From assembly GCA_964535025.1 (NCBI GenBank), contig CAZHRW010000003.1, positions 1 to 32,974 on the forward strand: DNA of 32,974 nucleotides. The letters run 5' to 3'. Source of the stretch: JAAYZK01 sp964535025. GTDB lineage: Bacteria > Planctomycetota > Phycisphaerae > SM23-33 > FEN-1343. Below, one piece after another: positions 1-6,477 of this stretch (the stretch's first letter is position 1; the number at the start of each line of letters is the position of its first letter). The position numbers were made by a program, and so were the translations under genes. Below the pieces are notes generated by a model. It ran no database searches. It was not told where the DNA came from and saw nothing but the letters and a program-made list of their open reading frames with translations.

Positions 1-1
1 C

Positions 2-385
2 GGCGACGTGGACCTCGACGATTTCGCCCTGCTCAAGCTGAACTTCGGCACCACCGCCGGCGCGACGTGGGCCATGGGCGACTTCGACGGCAACGGCGCG
101 GTCGACCTCGACGACTTCGCCCTGCTCAAGCTGAACTTCGGCGGCGGTGCGGCGGCCGCGGCCGTCGACCTGCGGGCTGCGGCGACGGCCGTGGCGACGA
201 CCGACGACGGCGCCGGGGCGGATTCGCCCCCTTCAACCCTTCCGGCCGCGACGCGGACGGGCCGGCGGCGGAGCGAGCGCTCGCGACGGGCCCGCCGCCG
301 TGGGACCCCCACCCCCGCGGACGGCCTGGCCGTCGCGGTCGACCTGCTCGCCCCAACGCCGCTCGGGCGGGCCCTCGCCAGGTGA
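2..385 (+). CDS. Dockerin-repeat protein, C-terminal fragment (5' end outside window)
   Basis: The reading frame is open from the left edge, so only the C-terminus of a larger protein is visible. Two near-identical calcium-loop segments appear: VDLDDFALLKLNFG at the very start, then DFDGNGAVDLDDFALLKLNFG-type sequence about 30 residues later. This Asp/Asn-rich loop followed by a short amphipathic helix is the dockerin type I / EF-hand pattern that ends many large secreted planctomycete proteins. A tail of about 80 residues follows, rich in Ala, Arg and Pro, with no recognisable fold. Dockerins usually end the protein, so the tail is unusual: it may be read-through after a lost stop or a real extension. 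The parent protein is probably extracellular, but its catalytic or adhesive part lies outside the window. The family call is fairly sure and the function is unknown. Confidence 0.7.
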   Translation, partial: GDVDLDDFALLKLNFGTTAGATWAMGDFDGNGAVDLDDFALLKLNFGGGAAAAAVDLRAAATAVATTDDGAGADSPPSTLPAATRTGRRRSERSRRARRRGTPTPADGLAVAVDLLAPTPLGRALAR

Positions 386-559
386 GGTGCGTCAGCAGCC
401 GTTCTTGCGGGGCTGGACATCAGCAGCCGTCCTGACCGCGGAGCCGACGTGACACGCACGGCCGGAGGCGGCCGCCGACGGGTCCGCCGCTCCATCCATG
501 TCATTTCATGGCTGCGGTGCGGCCAAAAAGCCATTGTCCTCAGAATTTGCCGCGGCTTT
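386..559. other. Start of gene-free region, nothing convincing
   Basis: GC-rich sequence after the dockerin gene grades into AT-richer sequence near 500. No gene with a ribosome binding site or recognisable product was found, and no terminator hairpin follows the dockerin stop. An isolated CATTTCATGG at 502-511 resembles the head of the repeat units that begin at 560 but is out of register with them. Confidence 0.5.
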
Positions 560-1018
560 CACTTTATGAAACGCTCGCTCAACATTCTTTCGGGATACCT
601 TCACTTTATTGCATGGACGGATCATTTTCTTAAGCGCCCCCCCGTATTTCGTTCTCGCGGCTTCCGCGATGGCCAGAATCGGCCCTCCTTCGATGAAACG
701 AACAGTTAACATTGTGACGGTAACTCGAAACTTTGTGACACAGGTTCGCAATTTTATGAAGTGCGCGCTTCATTTTATTCATCCAGCCTGCCATTTTATG
801 AAGCGCGGCCTCCGGTTTCACCGTCGGCCGCGATTGGACCGAAAAACGCCCGGTATTCCGTCCCCGCTTGTTTCACTTTTCCCGAAAACCCGCCCGGAGA
901 ATTCGGATTATTCCGGTTTTATGCCGTTAAGCTGGGCAAGCTGCACAGTCTGCACCGTCCGGCGCGCAACAAAATGGCACGATCGCTTAACATTGTTAAC
1001 CCGCCGCTCAATAAAATG
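560..1018. repeat. Array of imperfect 21-bp repeats, forward then inverted
   Basis: Units with the head CATTTTATGAAGCG (variants CACTTTATGAA, AACATTGTGAC, AATTTTATGAA, GTATTTCGTT) begin at 560, 581, 602, 623, 644, about 687, 708, 729, 750, 771, 792, 853, 874 and 915. Almost all steps are 21 bp or a multiple, with one extra base near 687. Three units on the opposite strand begin at 1018, 997 and 976, again exactly 21 bp apart. Each unit has an AT-rich head of about 11 bp and a GC-rich tail of about 10 bp. The tails differ, so this is not a simple satellite. In one plus-strand frame the heads read as His/Asn-Phe/Ile-Met/Ile/Val, giving heptads, but stops and a frame change interrupt any long reading frame. 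Function is unknown. Confidence 0.75.
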
Positions 1019-1220
1019 AACGAAATAACCGGGGACGTAATAGTCAAACACGTTAGCTTACCGTCCGCGGAGCGCTCCGCCTCGTAACTCTCTGCCAACA
1101 CAAGCCTCGCCCCCCGCAACCCACCCCTCAAAAACGGCATCCCCATCGTCCATCAAATCGATACTCCCCACCCGCCGACAGGCCTTCAAAAAAAACGCAC
1201 GAATTCCCCCTCGCCCGGCC

Positions 1221-1249
1221 TTGCGGGCGCCGCTTCGGCCGTGTACCCT
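1221..1249 (+). promoter_or_regulatory. Weak sigma70-like promoter for the candidate small RNA
   Basis: TTGCGG at 1221-1226 is followed, after exactly 17 bp, by TACCCT at 1244-1249. Both hexamers match the consensus only partly. The site matters because it lies at the right distance before a hairpin-rich stretch ending in a terminator. Confidence 0.3.
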
Positions 1250-1255
1250 TTTTCT

Positions 1256-1376
1256 CTCGGCAGTCGCACCGCCGCGGAGGGCGGACGGTGCAAGTGAGGG
1301 CCTTGCTCGGATGCAAGGAGCACTCACGGCAGGGAAGGCCAACGCCCCGACGCCTCGGACGCCGGGGCGATTTTTT
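1256..1376 (+). ncRNA. Candidate structured small RNA (about 120 nt)
   Basis: Three consecutive hairpins can be drawn on the plus strand. The first pairs GCACCG (1266-1271) with CGGTGC (1286-1291). The second pairs GTGAG (1294-1298) with CTCAC (1323-1327), enclosing CCTTGC (1301-1306) paired with GCAAGG (1313-1318). The third is a terminator, CGCCCCG (1343-1349) with CGGGGCG (1363-1369), followed by six T. A weak promoter sits upstream and no reading frame with a ribosome binding site fits inside. The 3' end lies 7 bp before the stop codon of convergent dnaA. I compared it by eye with 5S rRNA, SRP RNA and 6S RNA and saw none of their conserved segments. It could instead be a terminator-bearing leader remnant. 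The 5' end is a guess. Confidence 0.35.
1343..1376 (+). terminator. Rho-independent terminator, plus strand
   Basis: A 7-bp perfect stem, CGCCCCG with CGGGGCG, is followed directly by ATTTTTT. The T run is on the plus strand only, so it ends a rightward transcript and does not serve dnaA, which converges from the other side. Confidence 0.7.
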
Positions 1377-1382
1377 GCGGGG

Positions 1383-2795
1383 CTAGCTGAGCTGGTCCTG
1401 GAAGATCGCCAGCAGTTGCCGCGCCGGAGCGGCTTGGGGGCCGGAGGGGGTCATCCACTTGCACGTGCCGTCGTCGTCGATGAGCTTGTTCATGCGCTGG
1501 ACGGCCAGGACGACCGACGAGTGGTTTTTGCCCATGAATCGGGCGATTTCGGGGTAGCTCATCTGCGTGTGACGGCGGGCGAGGGTCATGGCGATCATGC
1601 GGGCGAGGCTGACGGTGTGGGTCCGCCGGCTGGAGTGGAGGTCGGCGGGGGTGACGCCGAAGTACGCCGCGACGAGGGTCTCGATGTCGCCGAGGGTCAG
1701 GGCCCCGTCGGTCTGGGCGAGGTGCTCGGCGAGGGTGTCGGTGGCCATGTCCAGCGAGATGGCGGTCTTGGACAGCGCCGCCAGGGCCGTCAGCTTGACC
1801 AGGGCCCCCTCGAGTTCCCGCACGTTGCCGCGGATGTGCAGGGCGATGTATTCGAGGACCTCCCGCGGGATCGCGTGGCCCATGTCGGCGGACTTGCGCG
1901 TGAGGATCTTCAGGCGGGTGGCCCGGTCGGGCGGGTCGATCTTGACGACACAGCCGGCGACGAACCGGCTGGCGAGGTGCCCGGAGAGCTGCCCGAGCAG
2001 CCGCGGGTGGGTATCGGAGGCCATCACGACCTGCTTGCCGGCGGCGTCGATGGTGTTGAAGGTGTGGAGGAACTCCTCCTGCGTGGCCCGCTTGGCCGCC
2101 AGGAAGTGGATGTCGTCGATGGCCAGCAGGTCCAGCCGGCGGTAGGCGGCGCGGAAGGCCTCGATCCGCTTGGTCTTGATCGCCGCGACGAATTCGTTGG
2201 TGAACTGCTCGCCGCTGACGTAGCGCCACCGCACGGGTTTGCCTTTCCGCTGGCGGGTGGCGTTGCAGATGCCCTGGAGCAGGTGCGTCTTGCCGACGCC
2301 GGAGGCCCCGTGGATGAACAGGGGGTTGTACTCGACGCCCTGTCCGCCGGCGACCAGCAGGGCCGCCGAGTAGGCCAACTGGTTGGACTTGCCGACGACG
2401 AACCCCTCCAGGCGGTTGCGCAGCGGGGGGTTGGACGGCAGGTCGCCCCCGCGGGCCTGGCCGGTGGTGGTCCGCCGCACCCGCGTGGCCTGCTGGTCGA
2501 GCTGTCGCTTGCGAAGCTGCCGCGAGAGGCTCGCGTCGACGCAGATCATCACCGGCCGCGCCTCGCCGAGCCCCTGGGCGACGGAGGCCTCGACGTCGTC
2601 GAGGAAGTGGTTCTCGATCCACGACGCCACGAACGGGTTGGGCACGTTGAGCTTGATGTACTCCTGGTCGATATCCAGCCGCGTGGTCGACCGGAACCAG
2701 GCGTTGAACCGCTGCGGTCCCAGGCGAGCCGCGAGTCTGTTGAGAATGGCTTGATGCTCCCCATTTGCGCGCGCACCGGTACCAGCAATGGCCAT
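1383..2795 (-). CDS. dnaA: Chromosomal replication initiator protein DnaA
   Basis: This is the AAA+ ATPase that binds DnaA boxes at oriC, melts the origin and loads the helicase. The 470 residues have the full domain order. Domain I covers about 15-90, followed by a short basic linker. AAA+ domain III has Walker A GASGVGKT (163-170), Walker B LLAIDD (223-228) and the sensor-2 segment GNVRELEGAL. Domain IV, the DNA-binding helix-turn-helix, carries GKNHSSVV (422-429) where the usual signature is close to GRDHTTVL, so the Asp that contacts the box in E. coli is Asn here. About 25 extra residues follow domain IV. ATG at 2795 is preceded by GGGGAAA at short distance. The gene stands alone: neither dnaN nor gyrB is in the window. 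A candidate origin lies immediately upstream. Confidence 0.97.
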   Translation of the reverse strand: MAIAGTGARANGEHQAILNRLAARLGPQRFNAWFRSTTRLDIDQEYIKLNVPNPFVASWIENHFLDDVEASVAQGLGEARPVMICVDASLSRQLRKRQLDQQATRVRRTTTGQARGGDLPSNPPLRNRLEGFVVGKSNQLAYSAALLVAGGQGVEYNPLFIHGASGVGKTHLLQGICNATRQRKGKPVRWRYVSGEQFTNEFVAAIKTKRIEAFRAAYRRLDLLAIDDIHFLAAKRATQEEFLHTFNTIDAAGKQVVMASDTHPRLLGQLSGHLASRFVAGCVVKIDPPDRATRLKILTRKSADMGHAIPREVLEYIALHIRGNVRELEGALVKLTALAALSKTAISLDMATDTLAEHLAQTDGALTLGDIETLVAAYFGVTPADLHSSRRTHTVSLARMIAMTLARRHTQMSYPEIARFMGKNHSSVVLAVQRMNKLIDDDGTCKWMTPSGPQAAPARQLLAIFQDQLS

Positions 2796-2804
2796 TTTCG
2801 TTTC

Positions 2805-3043
2805 CCCGAATACTATGAATTATGGAATAAATAGATGTCACACGACGCGACGGCCGGCGCCTCATCGTGGGCAGGTCCGCACGTCCGGGCCCTCGACAGG
2901 GCGTTTACCGATGGACACGACTCTAAGTCCCGCGGCCGGATGCGTCAAACGCAAAGCCACCGGATTCTTATCCACAGGGCCCAATGCCAGGCGCGACGGG
3001 GGGTTGCTGCAGCAAATATTTTTCTGTCCACAGGTTGTCCACC
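2805..3043. other. oriC: Candidate oriC: DnaA-box cluster upstream of dnaA
   Basis: A perfect DnaA box TTATCCACA lies at 2968-2976. Two weaker boxes in the same orientation follow: CTGTCCACA at 3024-3032 and TTGTCCACC at 3035-3043. Between them are a perfect palindrome TTGCTGCAGCAA (3004-3015) and an A+T tract (3014-3023). A second A+T-rich segment at 2805-2835 could be an unwinding element, and it also overlaps the dnaA promoter. Position between dnaA and its upstream neighbour is a common place for a bacterial origin. Three boxes are few for an origin, so the cluster may serve only dnaA autoregulation. The 21-bp array at 560-1018 is the other origin-like element nearby. Confidence 0.5.
2812..2841 (-). 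promoter_or_regulatory. Candidate dnaA promoter
   Basis: On the minus strand GTGACA (2841-2836) is followed after 18 bp by CATAGT (2817-2812), in an AT-rich stretch just before dnaA. The predicted start near 2805 leaves a leader of only about 10 nt, so the true site could lie further upstream. Confidence 0.35.
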
Positions 3044-3056
3044 CCGCCGGCGGCCG

Positions 3057-4028
3057 CTACGTTCCGCCCGGCCGCCGCGGACGAGGGGCCTCGGCCGTGC
3101 GCACGTAGGCCAGCCGGCGGGAGGCCTCCACGAAGCCGGCATTCTCGTAGATCCTGCGGGCGAAATGGTTGGCGGCATCCACCGCCAGCGAGATCGCCCC
3201 GAAGCGGTCGCCGGCGGCCAGGTGGGCGGCCTCCGCCAGCAGCAGGCGGCCGAGCCCGCGGCCCCGAAACGCCTTGGCGACGCCCATGTAGACGATCTCC
3301 GCCACGTTCTGCGTGGCGTTCTGGTTCAGCAGCACCACCCCGGCCGCCCGCCCGTCGACCAGCGCGAGCGTCCACAGGTCCGGGCGGAACACCCCGGCGG
3401 CCTTGTGGCCGGCCAGGACGTCCTCGACGTCGCGAAGCCCCTCCAGAGAGGGGCAATCGAGGCTCTCGGCGTAGCTGGCCAGGATCGTGCGGGCGAACGC
3501 GTCGTGCGTTCGGGCGTTGTAGTGCCGGAACGTCACCGCCGCGTCGGCCGGCGGCGGCGGCGGGTGCCCGCGCAGCGACTGGCGCATGTAGATCAGCTCG
3601 GCCAGCCGCCAGAACCCGGCCCGCTCGAAGGCGTGGATGTCGCTGCGGGAGCACGGCGGCAGCAGGGCCTGGACGAGCGTGTCGCCCCGGCGGCACATCC
3701 ACGCGGCCATCGCCGCCAGCAGGTCGGCCAGGGGCTCGATGGGGACCACGCCCGTGTCGGTCGTGCTGTGCAGCAGGACCGCCGTCCGCCCCGGCGAGCG
3801 GACCGCCAGCGCCGCGGCCAGCGGATGCGACCGGTCCCGCGCCCACCACAGGGCGTGCCCGGCCGGTACGCCGTCGTCGAGGTAGCCTTGCAGGGCCGCC
3901 ACACCGGCGGCGATCTCCCCCCCGTCCCGGCCGGCACCGACGATCAGCGACAGGGCCGACTCGGCCTGCTCGGCCGGCACCGGTTCGACCCGCCAATCGC
4001 CGCCGGACTGTTGTGACCCGAACGCCAT
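3057..4028 (-). CDS. Two-domain GNAT-family N-acetyltransferase
   Basis: The protein has 323 residues. The C-terminal half (about 165-315) is a clear GNAT fold, with the acetyl-CoA pyrophosphate-binding loop RGRGLGR at 255-261 after the strand IVYMGV and the later segment ANHFARRIYENAGF typical of motif B. The N-terminal half (about 12-150) has a similar layout, including ERAGFWRLAE, but no glycine loop, and looks like a degenerate second GNAT domain. It should transfer an acetyl group to an amine; the substrate is not evident. ATG at 4028 is chosen because GGAAG precedes it; a start at 4052 is possible. The gene is divergent from the secreted protein at 4228 and lies upstream of the candidate origin. 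The family is sure and the role is unknown. Confidence 0.8.
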   Translation of the reverse strand: MAFGSQQSGGDWRVEPVPAEQAESALSLIVGAGRDGGEIAAGVAALQGYLDDGVPAGHALWWARDRSHPLAAALAVRSPGRTAVLLHSTTDTGVVPIEPLADLLAAMAAWMCRRGDTLVQALLPPCSRSDIHAFERAGFWRLAELIYMRQSLRGHPPPPPADAAVTFRHYNARTHDAFARTILASYAESLDCPSLEGLRDVEDVLAGHKAAGVFRPDLWTLALVDGRAAGVVLLNQNATQNVAEIVYMGVAKAFRGRGLGRLLLAEAAHLAAGDRFGAISLAVDAANHFARRIYENAGFVEASRRLAYVRTAEAPRPRRPGGT

Positions 4029-4034
4029 GCTTCC

Positions 4035-4063
4035 ACTATAGCTATCGTGCATCGGCCGCCCAA
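4035..4063 (-). promoter_or_regulatory. Candidate promoter of the GNAT gene
   Basis: On the minus strand TTGGGC (4063-4058), a 17-bp spacer and TATAGT (4040-4035). Transcription would start at or very near the ATG at 4028, implying a leaderless or nearly leaderless message. The GGAAG just before the ATG speaks against that, so one of the two signals may be fortuitous. Confidence 0.35.
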
Positions 4064-4150
4064 GCCGATAGACAATCTCGCCCCCCTGCCGCCATGCCTT
4101 ACTCCCGGCGCGACGGGTCGTTGCGGCCGCCTTTTTGCCCCGGCCGGTCG

Positions 4151-4179
4151 TTGACACCGACGCCGGGGCGACGTAGGAT
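4151..4179 (+). promoter_or_regulatory. Sigma70-type promoter
   Basis: A perfect -35 TTGACA (4151-4156), a spacer of exactly 17 bp and -10 TAGGAT (4174-4179). Transcription would start near 4187, giving a leader of about 40 nt before the ATG at 4228. Confidence 0.7.
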
Positions 4180-4227
4180 GTGCAACGGTACGTTTGCTCC
4201 CCCGGCTTGGACCAAGGAGTCGTTGGC

Positions 4228-4893
4228 ATGAAGCGTTGCATTCAATGGACAGCCGTCGGACTGTGCGTGGTGACCCTCGCGGCCCTGTGGGCGAACGCGG
4301 CGCCCGAGCCGAAGGCCATCCCCACCGAGTGGGAACTGGACATCACCTACGACGCCCCTCAGCCCATTCGCGTGAAGGTCCCCGGCGAGAACCGCGTCGA
4401 GACGTTCTGGTACGTCCTCTACACGGTCACCAACCACACCGGCCGCGACCGCGTGTTCGTCCCCCAGATCACACTGTTTACCGACACCGGGCAGATCCTG
4501 CTCGGCAGCGACGGGATCTACCCCTCCGTCTTCGCCGCCATCAAGGAACGCCACAACAACCCCTACCTCGAAGACCTCGCACGGATCAGCGGACGGATCC
4601 TCCAGGGCGAGGACAACGCCCGTGACGGCGTGGCCATCTTCCGCGATTTCGACGACGCCGCCCGCACCCTCGATGTGTTCATCGGCGGCCTCAGCGGCGA
4701 GACCGCCGTGGTCGCCCCGCCCCGGCCCGTCAGCGTCGTCGAGACCGACATCCGCGGCCGCACCACCAAGACGCTCAAGGACGAGGTCATCCTCCACAAG
4801 ACCCTCCAATTGACCTACGAGATCCCCGGGGAGGCCGAGGCGCGGCTGTCGACGCCGATGCGCCTGAGGGAGACGTCGTGGGTAATGCGCTAG
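4228..4893 (+). CDS. Small secreted protein of unknown function
   Basis: The protein has 221 residues. The start at 4228 is well supported by AAGGAG at 4214-4219, 8 nt upstream. The N-terminus is a typical Sec signal peptide: positive MKRC, a hydrophobic core about 6-21 and a cleavage site after ALWANA. The mature part contains alternating beta-strand-like segments, for example WELDITYD, FWYVLYTVTNHTGRDR and LQLTYEI, which fits an Ig-like or beta-sandwich fold in the periplasm or outside the cell. The stretch on bonding in 'ordinary' text-like TVTNHTGRDRVFVP resembles domains that handle unmodified versus modified side chains in no way I can name. No catalytic motif or lipobox was seen. It has its own promoter, and its stop lies just before the rpmA promoter, so it is probably monocistronic. 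I do not recognise the family. Confidence 0.75.
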   Translation: MKRCIQWTAVGLCVVTLAALWANAAPEPKAIPTEWELDITYDAPQPIRVKVPGENRVETFWYVLYTVTNHTGRDRVFVPQITLFTDTGQILLGSDGIYPSVFAAIKERHNNPYLEDLARISGRILQGEDNARDGVAIFRDFDDAARTLDVFIGGLSGETAVVAPPRPVSVVETDIRGRTTKTLKDEVILHKTLQLTYEIPGEAEARLSTPMRLRETSWVMR

Positions 4894-4896
4894 GGA

Positions 4897-4925
4897 TTGA
4901 CAGCCCCGGACGCCGCCGGTACAAT
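4897..4925 (+). promoter_or_regulatory. Near-consensus promoter for rpmA
   Basis: TTGACA (4897-4902), a 17-bp spacer and TACAAT (4920-4925), eleven of twelve consensus positions. It lies 3 bp after the stop of the preceding gene and gives a leader of about 65 nt before rpmA. This is the strongest promoter seen in the window, as expected for a ribosomal protein gene. Confidence 0.85.
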
Positions 4926-4998
4926 TCGGTGCTCGTCTGGGTTCACGGACATCAGCGCCGCCACGGGCGGCCGAGCAGGATTGCGAAGGTGATTGAAT

Positions 4999-5238
4999 AT
5001 GGCGCATAAGAAAGGTCAAGGTTCCGTACGCAACGGCCGGGATTCCAACGCCCAACGTCGCGGCGTGAAGCTTTACGGCGGCCAGTCGGTCCGCGCCGGC
5101 GGCATCATCGTCCGCCAGTGCGGCACGCCCTTCAAGCCCGGGCGGAACGTCGGGCGGGGCCGCGACGACACGCTGTTCGCCCTGGCCGACGGGACGGTGC
5201 AGTTTCGCAACCGCGTCGTCGACGTCGTCGCCGGCTGA
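4999..5238 (+). CDS. rpmA: 50S ribosomal protein L27
   Basis: A 79-residue protein of the large ribosomal subunit. The N-terminal arm MAHKKGQGSVRNGRDS, which reaches towards the peptidyl-transferase centre, is diagnostic, as are GVKLYGGQ and the internal IIVRQCGTPFKPG. ATG at 4999 directly opens the conserved MAHKKG, with GAAGGTG a few bases upstream. Unlike the usual arrangement, rplU (L21) does not precede it: the gene has its own strong promoter and is followed by a terminator. The GTPase Obg comes next, as in many bacteria, but behind that terminator. The N-terminus has no Firmicutes-type cleavable extension. Confidence 0.97.
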   Translation: MAHKKGQGSVRNGRDSNAQRRGVKLYGGQSVRAGGIIVRQCGTPFKPGRNVGRGRDDTLFALADGTVQFRNRVVDVVAG

Positions 5239-5298
5239 GGCGCCCGCCCCGCGGGCCGGCGCCTTGGCGGGCGGACCGGTGAGACGAGACGTAGAAGG

Positions 5299-5324
5299 AA
5301 AGGATGGTGTCAGCCATCCTTTTT
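5299..5324 (+). terminator. Rho-independent terminator after rpmA
   Basis: The stem GGATGG (5302-5307) with CCATCC (5314-5319) has a 6-nt loop and extends through flanking A-T pairs (AAA with TTT). It is followed by TTTTTCTTT. A second perfect hairpin lies just beyond: GCCCCGGC (5329-5336) with GCCGGGGC (5341-5348), loop TTTC. The pair separates rpmA from obg. Confidence 0.85.
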
Positions 5325-5385
5325 CTTTGCCCCGGCTTTCGCCGGGGCCGCGTCGTGTCGAAGCGGATCGGGCACCTGAAGCTGC

Positions 5386-5434
5386 GGATCTGAGATTTCA
5401 GATCCGAGATTTGAGGCTTCGGATCCGGGATTGG
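5386..5434. repeat. Degenerate purine/pyrimidine short repeat with hairpin
   Basis: GGATCTGA (5386-5393) and TCAGATCC (5398-5405) form a perfect 8-bp hairpin with loop GATT. Related fragments GAGATTTGAGG and GGATCCGGGATT follow. Short repeats built from GATTTGAGATCTG-like words are common in planctomycete intergenic DNA (recollection, not checked). It lies in the obg leader. Confidence 0.4.
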
Positions 5435-5484
5435 TAGATCGCGCCAACGGGTTGAGCAGAAGAAGGGGCGCACGCGGAACTGCG

Positions 5485-6477
5485 ATGTTCATCGATCGGG
5501 CCATCATCCGAGTCGTCGGCGGGCGGGGCGGGGACGGCTGCGTGTCGTTCCGGCGGGAGAAGTACGTCCCCCGCGGCGGGCCCGACGGCGGCGACGGCGG
5601 CGACGGCGGCAGCGTCTACTGCACCGTCGACGAGCAGCTCAACACCCTCATGGCCCTCGCCGGCAAGCCCCTGTGGAAGGCCCCCACCGGCGGGCACGGC
5701 ATGGGCAAGAACCGCCACGGCCGCAACGGCGAGGACGTCCACATTCCCGTCCCGCCCGGCACGATCGTCTACGACCACGAGCGGGGCACCCTCATGAAGG
5801 ACCTCACCGACCCCGGCCAGAGCATCTGCGTCGCCCGCGGCGGTCGCGGCGGTCGCGGCAACGCCTTCTTCAAGAGCCCCACCCACCAGGCCCCCCGCGA
5901 GTTCGAACGCGGCGAGGAGCCCCAGCAGCGGCTGCTGCGGCTCGAACTGAAACTCATCGCCGACGTCGGCCTCGTCGGCATGCCCAACGCCGGCAAGAGC
6001 ACCCTGCTGTCGAGGATCTCCCACGCGCGGCCCAAGATCGCCGACTCCCCGTTCACCACCCTCCAGCCGCAACTGGGCATCGTCGAGCTCAGCGGCTTCC
6101 GACGCCTCATCGTGGCCGACATCCCCGGCCTCATCGCCGGCGCCCACGCCGGCGCCGGGCTCGGCGACGCCTTCCTCCGCCACGTCGAACGCACGCGGCT
6201 GCTGGTCCACCTGGTCGATATGGCCCCCCTCGACGGCGACCCCGCCGAGCACTACCGTATCATTCGAAACGAACTGGCCCGCCACTGCCCGGCCCTCGCG
6301 ACCAAGCGGGAGATCGTCGCGGCCAACAAGATGGACCTGACCGGCGCCGACGAGGCCCTCGAGGCCTTCCGACGCGCCGTCGACGCCGAGGTTTATCCCG
6401 TCTCCGCGGTCACCGGCGACGGCCTGGCCGCGCTGCTCGAGCAGCTTTGGCGAACCCTGCAGGAGCCACCGACATGA
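5485..6477 (+). CDS. obg: Obg/CgtA family GTPase
   Basis: A ribosome-associated GTPase acting in 50S assembly and the stringent response. The 330 residues show the glycine-rich Obg fold (1-157, with repeated GGDGGDGG and GGRGGRGN segments) and then the G domain: G1 GMPNAGKS (165-172), G2 TT in the segment PFTTLQPQLG, G3 DIPG (212-215), G4 NKMD (281-284) and G5 SAVTG. The optional C-terminal OCT domain is absent, so the protein is at the short end of the family. ATG at 5485 opens the conserved MFIDRA. A purine-rich GAAGGGG lies about 15 nt upstream, rather far for a ribosome binding site. Its TGA overlaps the ATG of coaX, indicating translational coupling. Confidence 0.96.
   Translation: MFIDRAIIRVVGGRGGDGCVSFRREKYVPRGGPDGGDGGDGGSVYCTVDEQLNTLMALAGKPLWKAPTGGHGMGKNRHGRNGEDVHIPVPPGTIVYDHERGTLMKDLTDPGQSICVARGGRGGRGNAFFKSPTHQAPREFERGEEPQQRLLRLELKLIADVGLVGMPNAGKSTLLSRISHARPKIADSPFTTLQPQLGIVELSGFRRLIVADIPGLIAGAHAGAGLGDAFLRHVERTRLLVHLVDMAPLDGDPAEHYRIIRNELARHCPALATKREIVAANKMDLTGADEALEAFRRAVDAEVYPVSAVTGDGLAALLEQLWRTLQEPPT

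Noticed and set aside
560..1018. CRISPR array
   Set aside because: The period is 21 bp with degenerate units, there are no constant repeats separated by unique spacers, and no cas gene is present.
386..1382. A mobile element or IS remnant
   Set aside because: No transposase fragment, terminal inverted repeats or target duplication could be found.
1221..2834. A long plus-strand frame opposite dnaA
   Set aside because: Gly/Val/Asp-rich shadow of dnaA with no motif. It also crosses the rightward terminator at 1343-1376.
5329..5348. Second rpmA terminator at the GCCCCGGC hairpin
   Set aside because: The stem is perfect but no T run follows; only the preceding hairpin qualifies.
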